From NCBI RefSeq assembly GCF_037975245.1, contig NC_092580.1, forward strand, positions 24,135,001 through 24,199,000: DNA of 64,000 nucleotides, given 5' to 3'. The position numbers were made by a program, and so were the translations under genes. The notes below the pieces were generated by a model. The model was not told the origin of the DNA, made no database searches, and was given only the letters and a program-made list of their open reading frames with translations. Positions within the stretch are counted from its first letter, which is position 1, and each line of letters starts with the position of its first letter. This document shows positions 13,185 through 26,500 of the stretch, piece after piece. This DNA comes from Apostichopus japonicus (Eukaryota > Echinodermata > Holothuroidea > Aspidochirotida > Stichopodidae).

Positions 13185-13790
13185 ATACAGTCATTGGTTT
13201 TCCATGAGGAGTGCTATGGCATACTACTGTTCTACTCTATACTGCCAGTGGTCATGCATAGAAAGTACTCATGACACACTAACAGTTGTCATCCTTAGAG
13301 AGTACTCCTTGACACACTCTCAGTGGTCATCAATGGAGATTACTCATGAAACACTGCCATTGGTCATCCTTAGGGAGTACTCCTTGACATACTGCCAGTG
13401 GTCATCCATGAAAGGTACTCATGACACACTAACAGTGATCATCTTTAGAGAGTACTTCTTAACACACTAACAGTGGTCATCCATAGTGAGTACTCCTTGA
13501 CACACTGCCAGTGGTCATCCTTAGAGAGTACTCGTTGACATACTGCCAGGGGTCATCCATGAAAGGTACTCATGACACATTAACAGTGATCATCTTTAGA
13601 GAGTACTCCTTAACACACTAACAGTGGTCATCCATAGTGAGTACTCCTTGACACACTGCCAGTGGTCATCCATAGCTAGTACTCACGCACACTGCCAGTG
13701 ACCATGCACAAAGAATGTCAAAGACACAGTCATTGGTCATTGGCCAGCAGTGGTCATCCATGGAAAGTACATACGGTATGCTACCAGAGG
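13185..13790. repeat. Minisatellite downstream of KLHDC8, ~36-39 bp unit
   Basis: The unit alternates CAGTGGTCATCC, a TAGAGAGTACTC or TAGTGAGTACTC block, and TGACACACTGC. It recurs about 15 times with 5-20% variation. Neighbouring units pair into a higher-order period of roughly 75 bp (CATGAAAGGTACTCATGACAC alternating with TTAGAGAGTACTCCTTGACAC). GAGTACTC inside each unit is a perfect 8-bp palindrome. Open frames across the array come from the repeat and are not treated as genes. Confidence 0.8.
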
Positions 13791-13799
13791 TCATCTCTG

Positions 13800-16700
13800 T
13801 AAACAGAAGTGGTAACAAACTGACTGAAATCGATTGAAATACAACTCATATTTATTGATTGAACCAAGTAGATATTGTGGATATTGCTTTTAGCTTGTTA
13901 TTACAAATCTAGGACAGGGAAGAAAAAACTTCATGTAATACTCATTGTCACATGGTTATGTTTTATAATCAGGACACCCATCTGAAAGGTGGAAAAGGAG
14001 GTCATTAAAGGTTGTGAGAGGACTATTAAGATGAACCATGTTTATAATTTGTTCATTTTAGAATACTAAAATGAAAAGAAGTGTGAGTGGGAGGTAGGGC
14101 GACCCTCTCTTCAAAAAAAGTTGAATAATGCCGATACAAAAGAGCTGTTAGATAGACAGAGAAGGTATTCAGGCTGATTGCAGATTCCAAAGGAAGAGGC
14201 TCTCTTTGTACTACTTAAACTGGTATATCACAAAATAATTATCTCTATTATACTACTCTACAGGTACAATCGCAATGTATTGTATCGATTTATGTACTGA
14301 CTTAGAACCAGAGGCTGGAAAGCATTCATACGAGCGCATGCATATTTTGAAGTGTGTCTGTGAAGTGTAGGGTTGAAATATTTTTTTACCCCAAAATGAT
14401 CATATTAAAATGTCAATGTTTTTTAGGAGGCTTACAAAACAGGACAAGTTTGAGGCCTTTATGCCCATAACTGTCACATGTAAGAGGTTTAATTTTTAAC
14501 TAACAGATTATTCAAGGTGTGCACACAACTCCTTAGTAACACCTTAGAGGCTTTAGCTAGAAATATGTATTGAGGCTATTTTATACATCTCAAAGAGTAG
14601 AGGCTGTTTAGGTATTATGAATATACTCATGTAGTTAATTATATTACATCATATAGAATCTTTGTAAAATTGATGCAGTCTATGCACTATTCATATTAAA
14701 TTTGCAGATACATACAAAGTGAATCCAGGGAAGAATTTAGTGTTCAAATTTTGTATAGCCCTTTTGACGGCTCTGAATTTTGTCTCCTATAAAGTATAAT
14801 GGTTCCTGTTTACAAAGCTGCCCTAAATTGCTCTACAGCGTTGGACTTGAATAGCAATTTGACCTTCTTGGCTAAGATCATGTGTAGTATCTGTTCCCTT
14901 TCGTCTTTCGAGGGGAATGGTGATGCACACCCGGCGATAATCACACAGTCACAGTCCTGATCCAAGGGGACTGGGGTTGAGAGCGGATTAGTCGTTCGGT
15001 AGTTTGGTTTTCGTGCCCAGGTTCTTTCCTGGGCAACTTTTTCTTAAAAAGTAGCAATTTGAACATGCTACATAGCACTTTGCAATGTGGTAACAGCTAA
15101 ATTATTCCCTGGAATCTGATCACTGGAAGAAGATGAAGTGACATGATACATGTAATGTTTTATAGAAGTTTTATCAATAATACAAACAGGATTGTGAAAT
15201 TTGAGACATTCTTCTCCTTTTGTCGTCTTTGATGTAATTTAAGTAGCAGATATGAAATATACGCTCATTTCTGCTTTACTGAATCAGGATTGTAATTACT
15301 CTTCCGCCAGCAAAGAATCAGCATATTTATCCCCATATAGCCTGTTGTCTCAGTGTTATGTCTCATGCTGTATATTAGATCAACAGCTTCTCAGTTCAGA
15401 AACTGTCTGCCTAACCATTTTAGGAGGGATGGTTGTGATTTTTGTACTTTTGGGGGGGGGGGGGCTTTGGGAATATCGTAATATGACAAATAATGGCCAG
15501 CTTAGAATCTAGTAAACTTAATGAGTCTGCAAGTTGATTACATGCTGTTCTTACCTTATACATGCTCTGATATACCTACATATAAGATATGTATATACAA
15601 TGATTTGGAAGTGCCAACCCCTAATGGGGATAAAACTTGGATAACTAAACAAAGAATGAACTTGAAGATTTGTAACAGAAACCTGAAGGTTTTACAAAAC
15701 GTTCTAAATTCATCAGTGTTGGCCCCAATTTTCAGCCTGCTAAAATGAGAAGTTTCAAAATTATTTTCTTAGAGGCTCCGGTCTTCCACGTTATTCACAG
15801 CCAGTAAGGAGTGTGAAGATCGAGAAATTGTCTCAGTCTGGGTAATTTGTTTTAGAGTGACAGTGAAAAGCTTGCTTCAACTTCACCATGGGTGACCATT
15901 ATCTGAGTTTCTAGCATATTTTGGAGCAATATTGATGACCTCCCAAGTACAACCATCAGATACGTATGCAAACAGTTATACGTTATTATAACAATTTGAT
16001 CATAATTTTGCCATAATAACCTAGTTGGGTATGTGAAAGACTAACCAGACGAGAAGTGACAAACTTTCCATACTAAACACTGAAACAACCAAAGAGTCGA
16101 AAACAAGTTAATTTTCATGAGAAAAGGTAAGTTTATTCAAGGTGATTTCACAAAGGTTGACTATATTCTATAAAAGTACAACAGATAAATATATAAACAA
16201 CATCAGCTTCTCCAAACTACAGTTTTGACGAAATCCAGATGAAAAATCTTGTACGCCTGTACACTTTGAAGTAAATCGCTCAGAAACAAAATATATGGTT
16301 AGAAACCTTCAACTTGTAAATTTAACCTACTTTAGGGTGAATACAGATAAACTTTAACATCTGAACAAAAGACAAATCCCAAAACGGAGAATAGATGAAA
16401 ATAAAGCTAGATATTCTTACTAATGTTGTATTCTAGCCTTTATCATCATCAAAATATAATTCTGTAACCAATAATTGGAACATTAATATTATAGAATATT
16501 ACAAAATCCAACAGTAATATATGAGCAAGCCAATATGTCTTTGTCAAATTTCAACAATTGGACAGCCGTCTATCCAAAGTTTATGGATATTTAGGCCATT
16601 GACTGTTGGATACTAATTGTACAGACCCAAAATTTTAATGTAACCCATAACAGTAGCTCTTGAATAACTATCCTGCCTGCACCCAGGAAGCAGCCATTGC

Positions 16701-17733
16701 TACATCACACTTAATAAGAAACCACAGCAACTGCTAAAAATAGTACATAGCTAACCCAATGTAATTCCAAATACTGTATTTAATTTACAAACTTGCTCTA
16801 AACTAACATAAAACAATATGGTATTCCTATAGAGTTTAGTATAAAACATTGCACTGTCATAAATAAATATTTATTTAGCAGTACTGCTACCTCACAAACT
16901 GAAACTGAGAAACATAAACAATGAGAAAAGCTAAATAATTTGAATGTTTTAAGAATAAAAATGGTAAATATCAACAAGGCTTACTACAAGGGCATCTAAT
17001 TAATCTAAATAATATTAAAAGGATTGTTAAATACTCGGCCAGGCTCACTTGAAGGTTGTATTGATAAACCGACGTAACATATATATCCCATATATATATC
17101 CCATATATGTATATATCTATATCCCATATTTATATAGATATGGGATATATATATAAAGTTATAATTATTTAGATATATAGGGTCTATAGATAATCTGTGT
17201 GATTCACAATGATAGTGAGATACTCACACTGACTGCTACAAATGTGACATAGCCCACTGTCCCACACGGAGAGGATTTCTGTTAGCAAATATTGAATGAG
17301 ATGTCATCTAAACAATTGACAAAGCAATTGTCACAAAGCTATTTTACATTAGGGTATCAGTTTCAGATATTTTATCAAATACAGGAAGTAATACCAACAT
17401 TATGATTGCAATTGTTCAAAGTTAGGAATCCTTTTAGATCTTTGCACCACATTGAACATTAATCATCAAGTCATAAATGATAAAGTTCAATTCTTTAAAG
17501 TGCCATTGCCCAATACATTATTTCTTATCGATAGTTTAAATGAATGTGATTTTTGTTTTCAATTTTGTTAACTTCTATATTATTTGGAATAAATCTTCAC
17601 CATTTGCTAATGAACTATATTGATATGTAATTCTGGTATGACAAATTTACCAATGTTCAATATGGCAAACTGCTATGGTATGATAGACCACTAGCCTCTG
17701 TGAAAGATGGAGAATTAACTGCTAGCTGTAAAC
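13800..17733. other. Intergenic DNA between the convergent KLHDC8 and CDK20 genes
   Basis: No conserved exon was recognised. The right part should hold the CDK20 3' UTR, which runs leftwards from 17733. Visible items are a G tract at 15451-15463, a dispersed repeat at about 14920-15050, and an AT-rich palindrome at 17077-17157 built from ATATCCCATAT and ATATGGGATAT that could form a cruciform. Open frames at 15252-15748 show no family motifs. Confidence 0.5.
14920..15050. repeat. Dispersed repeat, second copy near 59110-59215
   Basis: The 3' part, TTTGGTTTTCGTGCCCAGG then TTCTTTCCTGGGCAACTTT, aligns with TTTGTTTTCATGCCTTGG then TTCATTCCTGGGTGACTTT at 59167-59205. Weaker similarity extends to the left through a GGGG-rich stretch. 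It may be a SINE, but its ends are not defined. Confidence 0.35.
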
Positions 17734-20700
17734 TCAAGACAGGTACATAGCTACAGCCTGAGGATCTATCAAGGTTTGCTCCAGAGGGACATCGATGTTG
17801 TATTCTTTGGCCTGCTGTGCCCTCTGTCTAACCCTCTTCCCGCCTCTCGGAATCGGTAGCTCAGAATGATGAGCTGGCAGGGGCTCAGTGAAGAAGTATG
17901 GATGAAGGAGAGCCTGAAGGAAGAACATAAAAATATATTGAAAGTCAAATTCACAAAGGTTCTGATGAATCTACAAAGAAATGAAAGAATTCAAGTTCAT
18001 ATATCAAAGAATCTGCCCACTAGCCATTAGCTGCAACTGTTAACCTGCCATCTATGATCTGGGCTGTGATACAGGTTTTCTCAGTTGATCTACCTCACTG
18101 ACGAGTCATATCCTTGTTTATATAGTCATATATATTAACAGAACAAGTTGTAAGAAAAGCACTAAATTGTTTCACTATTATTGCATTTATAAGCTGTTGG
18201 AATATCAACCTTGGTTATAACTTAACCAGATTCATGAAATTACTTTTAACAAATCGGAAACAATATGTATGAGCTACTTTGAGCAAATCTTAAATGTTAC
18301 AAGCACAGCATTCTGGCATCGTTTGGAAGTTCATTAGCGGTTGATATGAAGAGAGTAATAACAGTCATGATGTAGTAGTTTCTATCATTTTACCTCTTTG
18401 GCCGATATCCTCTGCTTTGATGGATACACAAGGAATCGTTTCAGGAGATCAACAGCCTGCAAATGAGAAATTATTTTTGCTTTCTGTTAATTACTGAAAT
18501 ATAAAAAGTTGGTGTTAATTATTATTATAAATTATTTAAAAAAATTATTATAAATTTCCATGCAAATTAATTCTGTTGGGAAATGGCTTGCAGAAAGTTG
18601 TAAGACATTTTGGAATTTGTTTTTCAGAAACAGCAATTTTAGTTTACAGTTTTCAAGTTTTATGTCATGAAAGATAAATTACAGCATCTCACTTCATTTT
18701 TGGGTAGAACTGAGGCCCTTACAGCAGGATTCTTGTGGAGTCACTGACTGCAGCATTTGTATTATGACTATCAGGGGAAAAATTGATAAATGGACTCTTG
18801 TCTGTTTAATTTTGAGTGAGGCCTCTACTATAGACATGACTCACAACAATACGAACGCAGGAAGTCTACCTAAAACATGAAAACAAAAACACAGCAGTAA
18901 TTTATATCTTTGCATTTTGATTGCAGTGTAACTAAGCTCCTCTCAAATGACTCAGAGCTACTAAAATGTTTGTTAATTTGAGAAACAGGGAGTGTTAGCT
19001 CAGTGGTTAACGCTGGTACCTTCCAATCATAACATAAGGTTCCCGGTTCGAGTCACTTCAAAATTAATGTATGTTGTTGACAATTGACAGTTCATAATCA
19101 TGGACATTAAATATGAATGTAAGAGACAGCTTGCAGCTTTGATGAGCCAAATGAGGCTTCTTCGCGAGTTCCTGCTTGCAGGAGGATCTAAAATACATAC
19201 ATACATACACACATACATACACACATACAAACAAGGGTAATACGGGTCATCAGATTGAATCATCAAACTTTTCACATTTTCCTATTGGTAACCCTCATGG
19301 AATTTCTTTCCTCCATGAAAAATTTCAATCGTCATTCCTGACACTTATTAAATCTGGGTTTAACTACAAAGATTACAATGCTGAGAACTATTGAAAATGT
19401 TTCACAAGTTAAAGCATTCTAACATACTGAGTAATCTAGACAGCATTAAAGTTTCGAGTGGTCTCAGTATATGTAAAAGCAGTACCTGGGCTGATGCATC
19501 TGGAACTATCTCTTCCAGTGGAATCGCTGGATTCTCGGGGAAGGTGATCTTATTGTAATCTGGAAGGTCTTTCATACCCTAAAAAGAGATTTAAACATTT
19601 AATACCACATGAGATTAGGTATGATGATTTTTATTTCTTAATAGCAACCTTGATTATGAAGTGTGATTTATAAACAATTATGTCAATATATCCTTCACAT
19701 GCAATATGTGGTTGCTTATCATCATAGAATAATTGTATTCTACAGAGTGACAACAGGGTAAGCATTCCATGTTGTATAAACAGCGATAGCAGTATCAAGT
19801 ACAATTCCAGCGACCAAAATAATCACATCATTAGAAGCAATAGTAGCAAGAAACTTGATCTAGGCATCAAAACCATTTGCAGCTTCAAGCATTTTCAAGA
19901 TTCTCATGAAGCATTGATGAAGTTTTCCCCTTTTTGGCACTTCCAATCATCAGAATAATCATTAAATATTGTCCTCTTTAGAAGAATACAAATAACAATC
20001 ATTAAATAGTTTACAGGTTTTCAGTATTGCCCCCAAATATGCTAGAAAGTCAAATTAGTAGTCACTGCTACTGCAGTTCAAACTTCAACAAGCTGGTTAT
20101 AACTACTCTCAGAGCAGGTTTCCTTTCCATCTGGGACATTCTCGACTATCTAATTGAGTGTTTTGACAATTTATGAGAATAATGTGGATGGTGAGAAATG
20201 CTACTTTTGAAAACTATTACCAACTCCAGCATTTAAAACAGTTTGGAGAAACACTGGTAATTTTAACGAATTGAATTGTATAATTGAGTATTCAATAAAG
20301 TAACATTAGCTGGTAGAATTTGTTACCATTTTCATCTCATTTTAATTTCAAATAAGAAAGCATAAGATATCATACATTATATACTTTTGCCTTTCTTTGG
20401 TCAGAGCTTCAACAAATGGCCGTTTCTAGCTTCCATGCCGTTACATGCCCTATACTTAGTGTAACAGATATATATAGCAGTACTGTGCACAAACACATTC
20501 ACTCTTGCATGAAGTTAGTTTGATAGCTCCACTTACTGGCCATGTCTTTTCTGTTGGTGTCCCAAGCACTCTTCGCACGCAACACAACTGTTCAATGTCT
20601 GACTCCCCGGGGAAGAGTGGAGAATTGTTCAGCAGTTCACCAAAAATACATCCAACAGCCCTGGTAAAATAAATAAGTAAATATATGCAATAACATGAGG

Positions 20701-23700
20701 AGGGGTGTGAGGGAGAATGGGTGCTCTAATGTATATTGGATAGGTTAGATATGAAGGTAAATATCATTGTGAATCCATCGGACTGCTCCAAAGTTGCTTT
20801 GATTCACTCCTTCTGACAAAATGAAGTTATTTACAGATCAAAAACAGATTGCTAACAGTAAGTTGAACACGTCTCTTGCATGGGATAAACACACCTTTGT
20901 GGTAAAGTTAACAGTCACTAGTACCCATGGTGACATACACTGAGTATGGCAGTCTTCACTGATTCTTTTGTACTACCAGAAATACTTCTATTTCACTTTC
21001 TAGTCTGTTTAACAGAAACCACAAAGTCTACTTAACCAGTTTGAGTTTCTCCCGTATCTGTATACACTTGTTGGTAAAGAATGGCAGAGAGGAGGCCTAG
21101 AAACTACCTTGGTGAATTGATGTCCTGTTCATAGAATCCACAGTATACATTTTTCAAGAAAAAACAAGTTTTTTTGCTAAGATATGAATCATACTTACCA
21201 CAAGTCTACTCCTTCATCATATTTTCTGGCTCCATACAGCAACTCTGGAGCTCTGTACCACCTGGCAAAATAAATGCAAAAATTATAATCAAATAGTTAA
21301 GCAAATAATAATACATGTCAACACAGAGACTTTATCCGCACAGCATTTTGCTCATAATTTCTACATACTTTCTACTGACTTTGATTGAGCACTCACCGTG
21401 TCGCAACCTGGTGACTATGCTGTCTACCATCATCCATGATTCTACATACTGTCTACTGACTATGATTGAGCACTCACCGTGTTGCAAACTGGTGACTATA
21501 CTGTCTACCATCATCCATGATTCTACATACTGTCTACTGACTATGATTGAGCACTCACCGTGTTGCAACCTGGTGACTATACTGTCTACCATCATCCATG
21601 ATTCTACATACTGTCTACTGACTTTGATTGAGCACTCACCGTGCCGTAACCTGATGACTATACTGTCTACCATCATCCATGATTCTACACACTGTCTACT
21701 GACTTTGATTGAGCACTCACCGTGTAGCAACCTGATGACTATACTGTCTACCATCATCCATGATTCTACATACTGTCTACTGACTTTGATTGAGCACTCA
21801 CCGTGCCGTAACCTGATGACTATACTGTCTACCATCATCCATGATTCTACATACTGTCTACTGACTTTGAATTGAGCACTCACCGTGTTGCAACCTGATG
21901 ACTATACTGTCTACCATCATCCATGATTCTACATACTGTCTACTGACTTTGAATTGAGCACTCACCGTGTCGCAACCTGGTGACTATACTGTCTACCATC
22001 ATCCATGATTCTACACACTGTCTACTGACTTTGATTGAGCACTCACCGTGTTGCAACCTGGTGACTATACTGTCAACCATCATCCATGATTCTACATACT
22101 GTCTACTGACTTTGATTGAGCACTGACCGTGTAGCAACCTGGTTACTATACTGTCTACCATCATCCATGATTCTACATACTGTCTACTGACTTTGATTGA
22201 GTACTCACCGTGTTGCAACCTGGTGACTATACTGTCTCCCATCATCCATGATTCTACATACTGTCTACTGACTTTGATTGAGCACTCACCGTGTCGCAAC
22301 CTGGTGACTATACTGTCTACCATCATCCATGATTCTACATACTGTCTACTGACTTTGATTGAGCACTCACCGTGTCGCAACCTGGTGACTATACTGTCTA
22401 CCATCATCCATGATTCTACATACTGTCTACTGACTTTGATTGAGTACTCACCGTGTTGCAACCTGGTGACTATACTGTCTCCCGTCATCGTTGCTGAAGA
22501 TTCTAGCCAGTCCAAAATCTGCTATTTTAAGGTGACCTCTCTCACTGATCAAAAGGTTAGCTGGTTTCAAATCCTGAAGATAAAGGAAAGAATATTAACT
22601 GTACAAACATTGTTGCAAAGTTAATAGCAACAGTAAATAATCCTTATCATTGCACCAGAAAAGTATAAAGAAACATATTTTATTACAACAGGCAAAAATT
22701 TGGCTTCACATTATGCTGAATGTAGTTCCTTTAAAAAAAACTGCCTGGCAAACAGTAAATAATACTCAACCATAATAGGATGTATTCAGCATATGATGAG
22801 AAAATGGGATATATGACATTCCATACATCAATTTACTTTTGAAGAAATAAAGTTTTACCTACTTACTTACTTCCATAAGAAAAACTAGTATCTCTGAGTA
22901 TGTGGAAATATTATATAGTTTGTTATATAGTGCTTATAATATTGTAACACTTTCCTCTGTGAGTAGCGGCGACCAGCCGATTCAGGGTTCTTGGCCTAAG
23001 ATGTAGTATTGTAATTGGCCAGAGAATGAAGATGAACACAAAATAAATCCAGAGAGGTGATGGTATTTTTAACAGCGATATATTGAAAGGAAACTTATTA
23101 CAGCATGGTTAAGTGTCTTATACTGGATATGTGGTACAAACTTGAGGCTACGTGGCCCTGAAGCCTACCATCAAGAGTGTTTTGTCCAACAGCAACCAGA
23201 ATAGACTGGCCTGTCCCTCCCAGGTAATGCATTCTATATAAATCCCTTAACAATACATGGAAAAACCACATGTATACAATGATGAACTTTATCTAGCAAC
23301 TTAGCTTAAGACATAATACACAAATACTGCAGTGCATTCCTACCTTCCCCAAGCAATTGTACTCCTTTACAGAGATGAATGTGATCACATGAGTATCCCT
23401 AGAAAATATCAGTATCCCCAAAAAATGAGTATCCCTAGAAAATATGTGTGTTACATCACAATCCCAGGATAAGCCTGACACCACATGCCGATCCATAGGA
23501 GCAGCCCCTGAAAGCCATAATCTGCCAACAATTACAACTGGTTTACTTAATGCCAGGAGAGATAACCCCTATATAATTCCAAGGGGATTTAAACTACCAC
23601 AATGGTTCCACACAGAACTCTTATTACATCACAACTTTACAGTAACAGCATTACACTTTATTTAAAATATATTTAAAATAATCTTCTATAGTTTCTTAAC

Positions 23701-25998
23701 TTTTCTTTACTTAGTTATTGTAACTTGTGGATTTATTTTTGAGTAATTGATTTGAAAATAGACCTCACCCTGTGCATGATGGAGTTCTCATGGCAGTATG
23801 CAACCCCCTTGAGCAGCATCAGCATGTAGCTTTTAACCTGAGCTTCTGTCAGGGGTAACTTGGATTCTCTCAGGACCTCACTAAGATCAGACAGCATGAA
23901 GTCAAACACAAGGACAAACCCTGTTCCGTGCGGAAAGACATCTCGCAGTGTAACAACCTGTTTGATGAACAGTTACAATTTTATGCTGACGGTTTTCATC
24001 TAACATTGATGGTATCAAACATGAACATAGTTTTATAATAAATCGGCGAGTGAAAAGGTTGGTTTATTTATCAAAGATGTGTCAAAGAGAAGGAATCAAC
24101 CATAGCAATTATTTGCATTAATAAATGAGATGTGCTAAACAGAGCAGGTAGATCAGATTGAAGAACAATTCAAGGTAGATTTTGACATACCTCCAACAGA
24201 GTTTCAGGTAATGACTAAATTTAGAAGTTTGGATCTAACATTTTATTTACTCCATAAAATTTGGAACAAACACAGCACAGTACACACACAGCACACATTC
24301 AAACTGTAATTTAAACATTATTACAAATATATTCTAGATTTTAATGAAAGAAATGACCCAAATATGTGAAAACTTAAACACTTGTGTGACGCCACTTATT
24401 TTATTTACTTTATTTAAGAATCACACAGAGTACTGAAATAATCAAAATTTAGTCTATTTTCTCAGTTTTCTCATAACCAATATTTAATAAAGACTAAGTT
24501 TCTCGATCTTGCAGAAAATTGGAAAACTATAAACTAAAATTTAAGAAAAATAGATATCAATCAGAATCAAACAAAAAATGATATGCTACATATGTTGAAG
24601 TCAGAGAAATGCTTGTTCATCATTTTTTATGCTTTATGTCGTTTTGAAAGCAATTTGTTCCATTTAGTGGTAGGCAATTGTTCACATTATTCTAAGCAGT
24701 ACAAATGAGAAAATACTACTGATGTTTGAAGAAACAGAAACACCCTTTCTGTCAAGTCCTTCTATTTTGTGTAACAGCCTAATCGTTGTTTGTACCAGAG
24801 AGTTGTTATGGAACTCCCTGTTTGAACTAGAAGCTATACATGTCATGTGTGTACACAAAACTATACCAAAGGTTGATCCCCAAAAGTGTTTACAATATAT
24901 GCACATTCCTTGTGTTGGTATAAACCAACGTGATGAAACAAACTCTCACATTGCACATATGAAATGCATGGTTTGATATGAGAAAAGAATTTAAGCAAAG
25001 GATTTTGTTTCACTTTTATTTTTACAATTTATACAATCTCTGCTACCTCTGTAAAGTCTTATCACATATCCACATCATTTAACATACTCACGTGTTGGCT
25101 TTCCTCAATTTCCTGAAGAGCCTTTATTTCTCTGCAAAGAAGAGGAAATGAAACTACTGTATATCTAGAGAAACATTCATAGACTAATTCAGACATGCAT
25201 TCATACCATTAAAAGAATGCTATTAAATAGAGTAACTAAAACATGAGATGAACTACCTTTGAAAGATGAGGCTTATTCTTTTTCTATCTTGTCCCCTCAC
25301 TCCTTCATCCTGCCCCATTCTCCCACCCACCTTTCACCACCCCACCCTTGCCCCTCCGATCCTTAGTTTGCTTTCCTTCTGTTTTTTTTTCTGTGTTTTT
25401 TGTAAAGCATGTTTTACTGATGTACTTTGCCAACAATATTGATTGAATAAAGTACCTTAATGCTGTATTGGGAATTCCTTCATCAAGTTTTCTAAGAGGA
25501 ACTTTCTTCAGAGCTACTTCTTCCCCAGTCTGAAATGAAAGAAACATTATAAGATGCAATATTATTTTTTATTAAACAAACTAATGAAAAGGATGCAACA
25601 TGTACTGTAAATTCCTGCCAGTTCACATATCTAATGAACTTCGAAGCGGTAATTTGCATACATCATGTAAACATGCCCCAATAGTAAAAGAAATTCTTAA
25701 AAAGGAAATACGATTTGAAACTTTAAATTGCACCAGGAAACATAGTCCATACTGTTTACAGAGGACATAATTGGAAGAACTATGTGTCACAAATTCCTTG
25801 ACCACAGAAATGAAATGTTGTGTCTTCAGAATGGGACTGAAGACTTTAATACAGTTCTCGTGTGTGAAGTTGCAAGATGTCACATTAATGGCAGTGTATC
25901 TAAAGATGTACATAACATGTTACCTGAATATGTTTGGCTTTGAATACAATTCCATGTGCTCCTTCACCAATTCTTCCCAATATTGTGTATTGCTCCAT
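17734..25998 (-). CDS. CDK20: Cyclin-dependent kinase 20 (cell cycle-related kinase), complete
   Basis: Ten exons in transcript order, 25998-25924, 25529-25456, 25131-25092, 23957-23769, 22573-22452, 21261-21199, 20660-20537, 19578-19486, 18456-18394 and 17913-17734, join in frame to 340 residues (human CDK20 has 346). The start [16 protein letters not shown] includes the Gly-rich loop (GEGAHG, 11-16). The catalytic Lys is at 33 (VALKK), the cyclin-binding helix reads PNTALRE (45-51), the catalytic loop HRDLKPAN has Asp127, and DFG is at 145-147. VATRWYRAPE follows. The C-terminal [13 protein letters not shown] is a CDK20 signature. The kinase is known to activate the MAK/ICK ciliary kinases and to act in cilium-dependent Hedgehog signalling and the cell cycle. 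All catalytic residues are present, so it should be active. The exon-5 donor (GTGAGT, 22451) is the first of about 14 near-identical donors in a minisatellite. Intron 8 (18457-19485) carries a tRNA-type SINE. Confidence 0.95.
18988..19234 (+). mobile_element. tRNA-derived SINE with ATAC-repeat tail
   Basis: The head GGGAGTGTTAGCTCAGTGGT reads as a tRNA 5' half with a polymerase III A box (TAGCTCAGTGGTTAACGC). A B box (GGTTCGAGTC) follows at about 19043, at a tRNA-like distance. The anticodon region does not fold as a normal arm, so this is not a functional tRNA. After a tRNA-unrelated body with CGCGAGTTCCTGCTTGCAGGAGG, the element ends in an (ATAC)n tract at 19191-19234. It lies in CDK20 intron 8, antisense to the gene. 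No clear target duplication was found. Confidence 0.72.
21369..22495 (-). repeat. 81-bp minisatellite made of the CDK20 exon 5-intron 5 junction
   Basis: A unit of 81 bp (82 in two places) recurs with its splice-donor block (plus-strand CACCG) ending at 21396, 21477, 21558, 21639, 21720, 21801, 21883, 21965, 22046, 22127, 22208, 22289, 22370 and 22451. The last is the real exon-5 donor. On the minus strand each unit carries about 36 bases matching the exon 5 end (GACAGTATAGTCACCAGGTT then GCAACACG), the donor GTGAGT, and about 43 intronic bases. One copy (22127) has GTCAGT instead. The first unit next to the exon (about 22230) shares the exon's CTCCC variant, suggesting growth outward from the exon. 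81 is a multiple of 3, so long open frames cross the array on both strands; they are repeat artefacts. Confidence 0.93.
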
Positions 25999-26404
25999 TT
26001 GATACTAAATAAACACTCCTGTAGATGATATTCAAATGAGAAAAGAAAAATTGAAAATATTCCCTTTGAACCTTAATATGTTACATTTTTTATGTTCCTT
26101 TTCACCAAAGATAAACTAAGACAAAACATGGGGAAAATGTCTTGCAGAATCACAAACTTAACAAAGATAACATTTCCAAACGTTGAGATATCAAAAGAAT
26201 GTTCAATATCAAACTAGTGTAATTTTCAATATTGGTAGTTAATGATATATTTTTATACGAAATGTAGCATGTTTCAGAGACTTTACTTAGGCAATATTTG
26301 GACACCATCACATGAAATATGTCGTCAAGCCCAAAAATTATACTGGAAAGAGCAAAGGCATTTTGTGTAGAACCAGATTCAGACCGGTGCTATATATGGG
26401 ATTG

Positions 26405-26500
26405 CCAACAACTAAGGGCTGGATACAGTAGCTCTGTTGGTAGGCCAAAGACTTGAAATCCTGTGGTCACTGGTTCCAACCACGGGCTAACCAAAACTAT
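26405..26500 (+). mobile_element. Possible tRNA-derived SINE head
   Basis: TAGCTCTGTTGGTAG at about 26429 resembles a polymerase III A box, and TGGTTCCAACCACGGG at about 26471 resembles a B box, spaced as in a tRNA. The body and tail are not clear and no target duplication was found, so this is tentative. Confidence 0.35.

Noticed and set aside
13159-13470. 103-codon frame over the KLHDC8 downstream minisatellite
   Set aside because: Repeat-derived and lacking any family motif.
15252-15748. Two adjacent ORFs of 86 and 75 codons
   Set aside because: No recognisable motifs, a homopolymer G run inside one, and no splice context.
18988-19060. A functional tRNA gene
   Set aside because: A and B boxes are present, but the anticodon arm does not fold properly and the sequence continues into a SINE body and ATAC tail.
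21315-22624. Long open frames on both strands across the CDK20 intron 5 array (up to 191 codons)
   Set aside because: They exist because the 81-bp unit is a multiple of three without stops in some frames. They are not in the CDK20 frame and have no independent coding signal.
22944-23650. A solo LTR in CDK20 intron 4 (starts TGTAACAC, with TATAAA-like and AATAAA motifs)
   Set aside because: Matching TG...CA ends and a target duplication could not be found; left as unclassified intron sequence.
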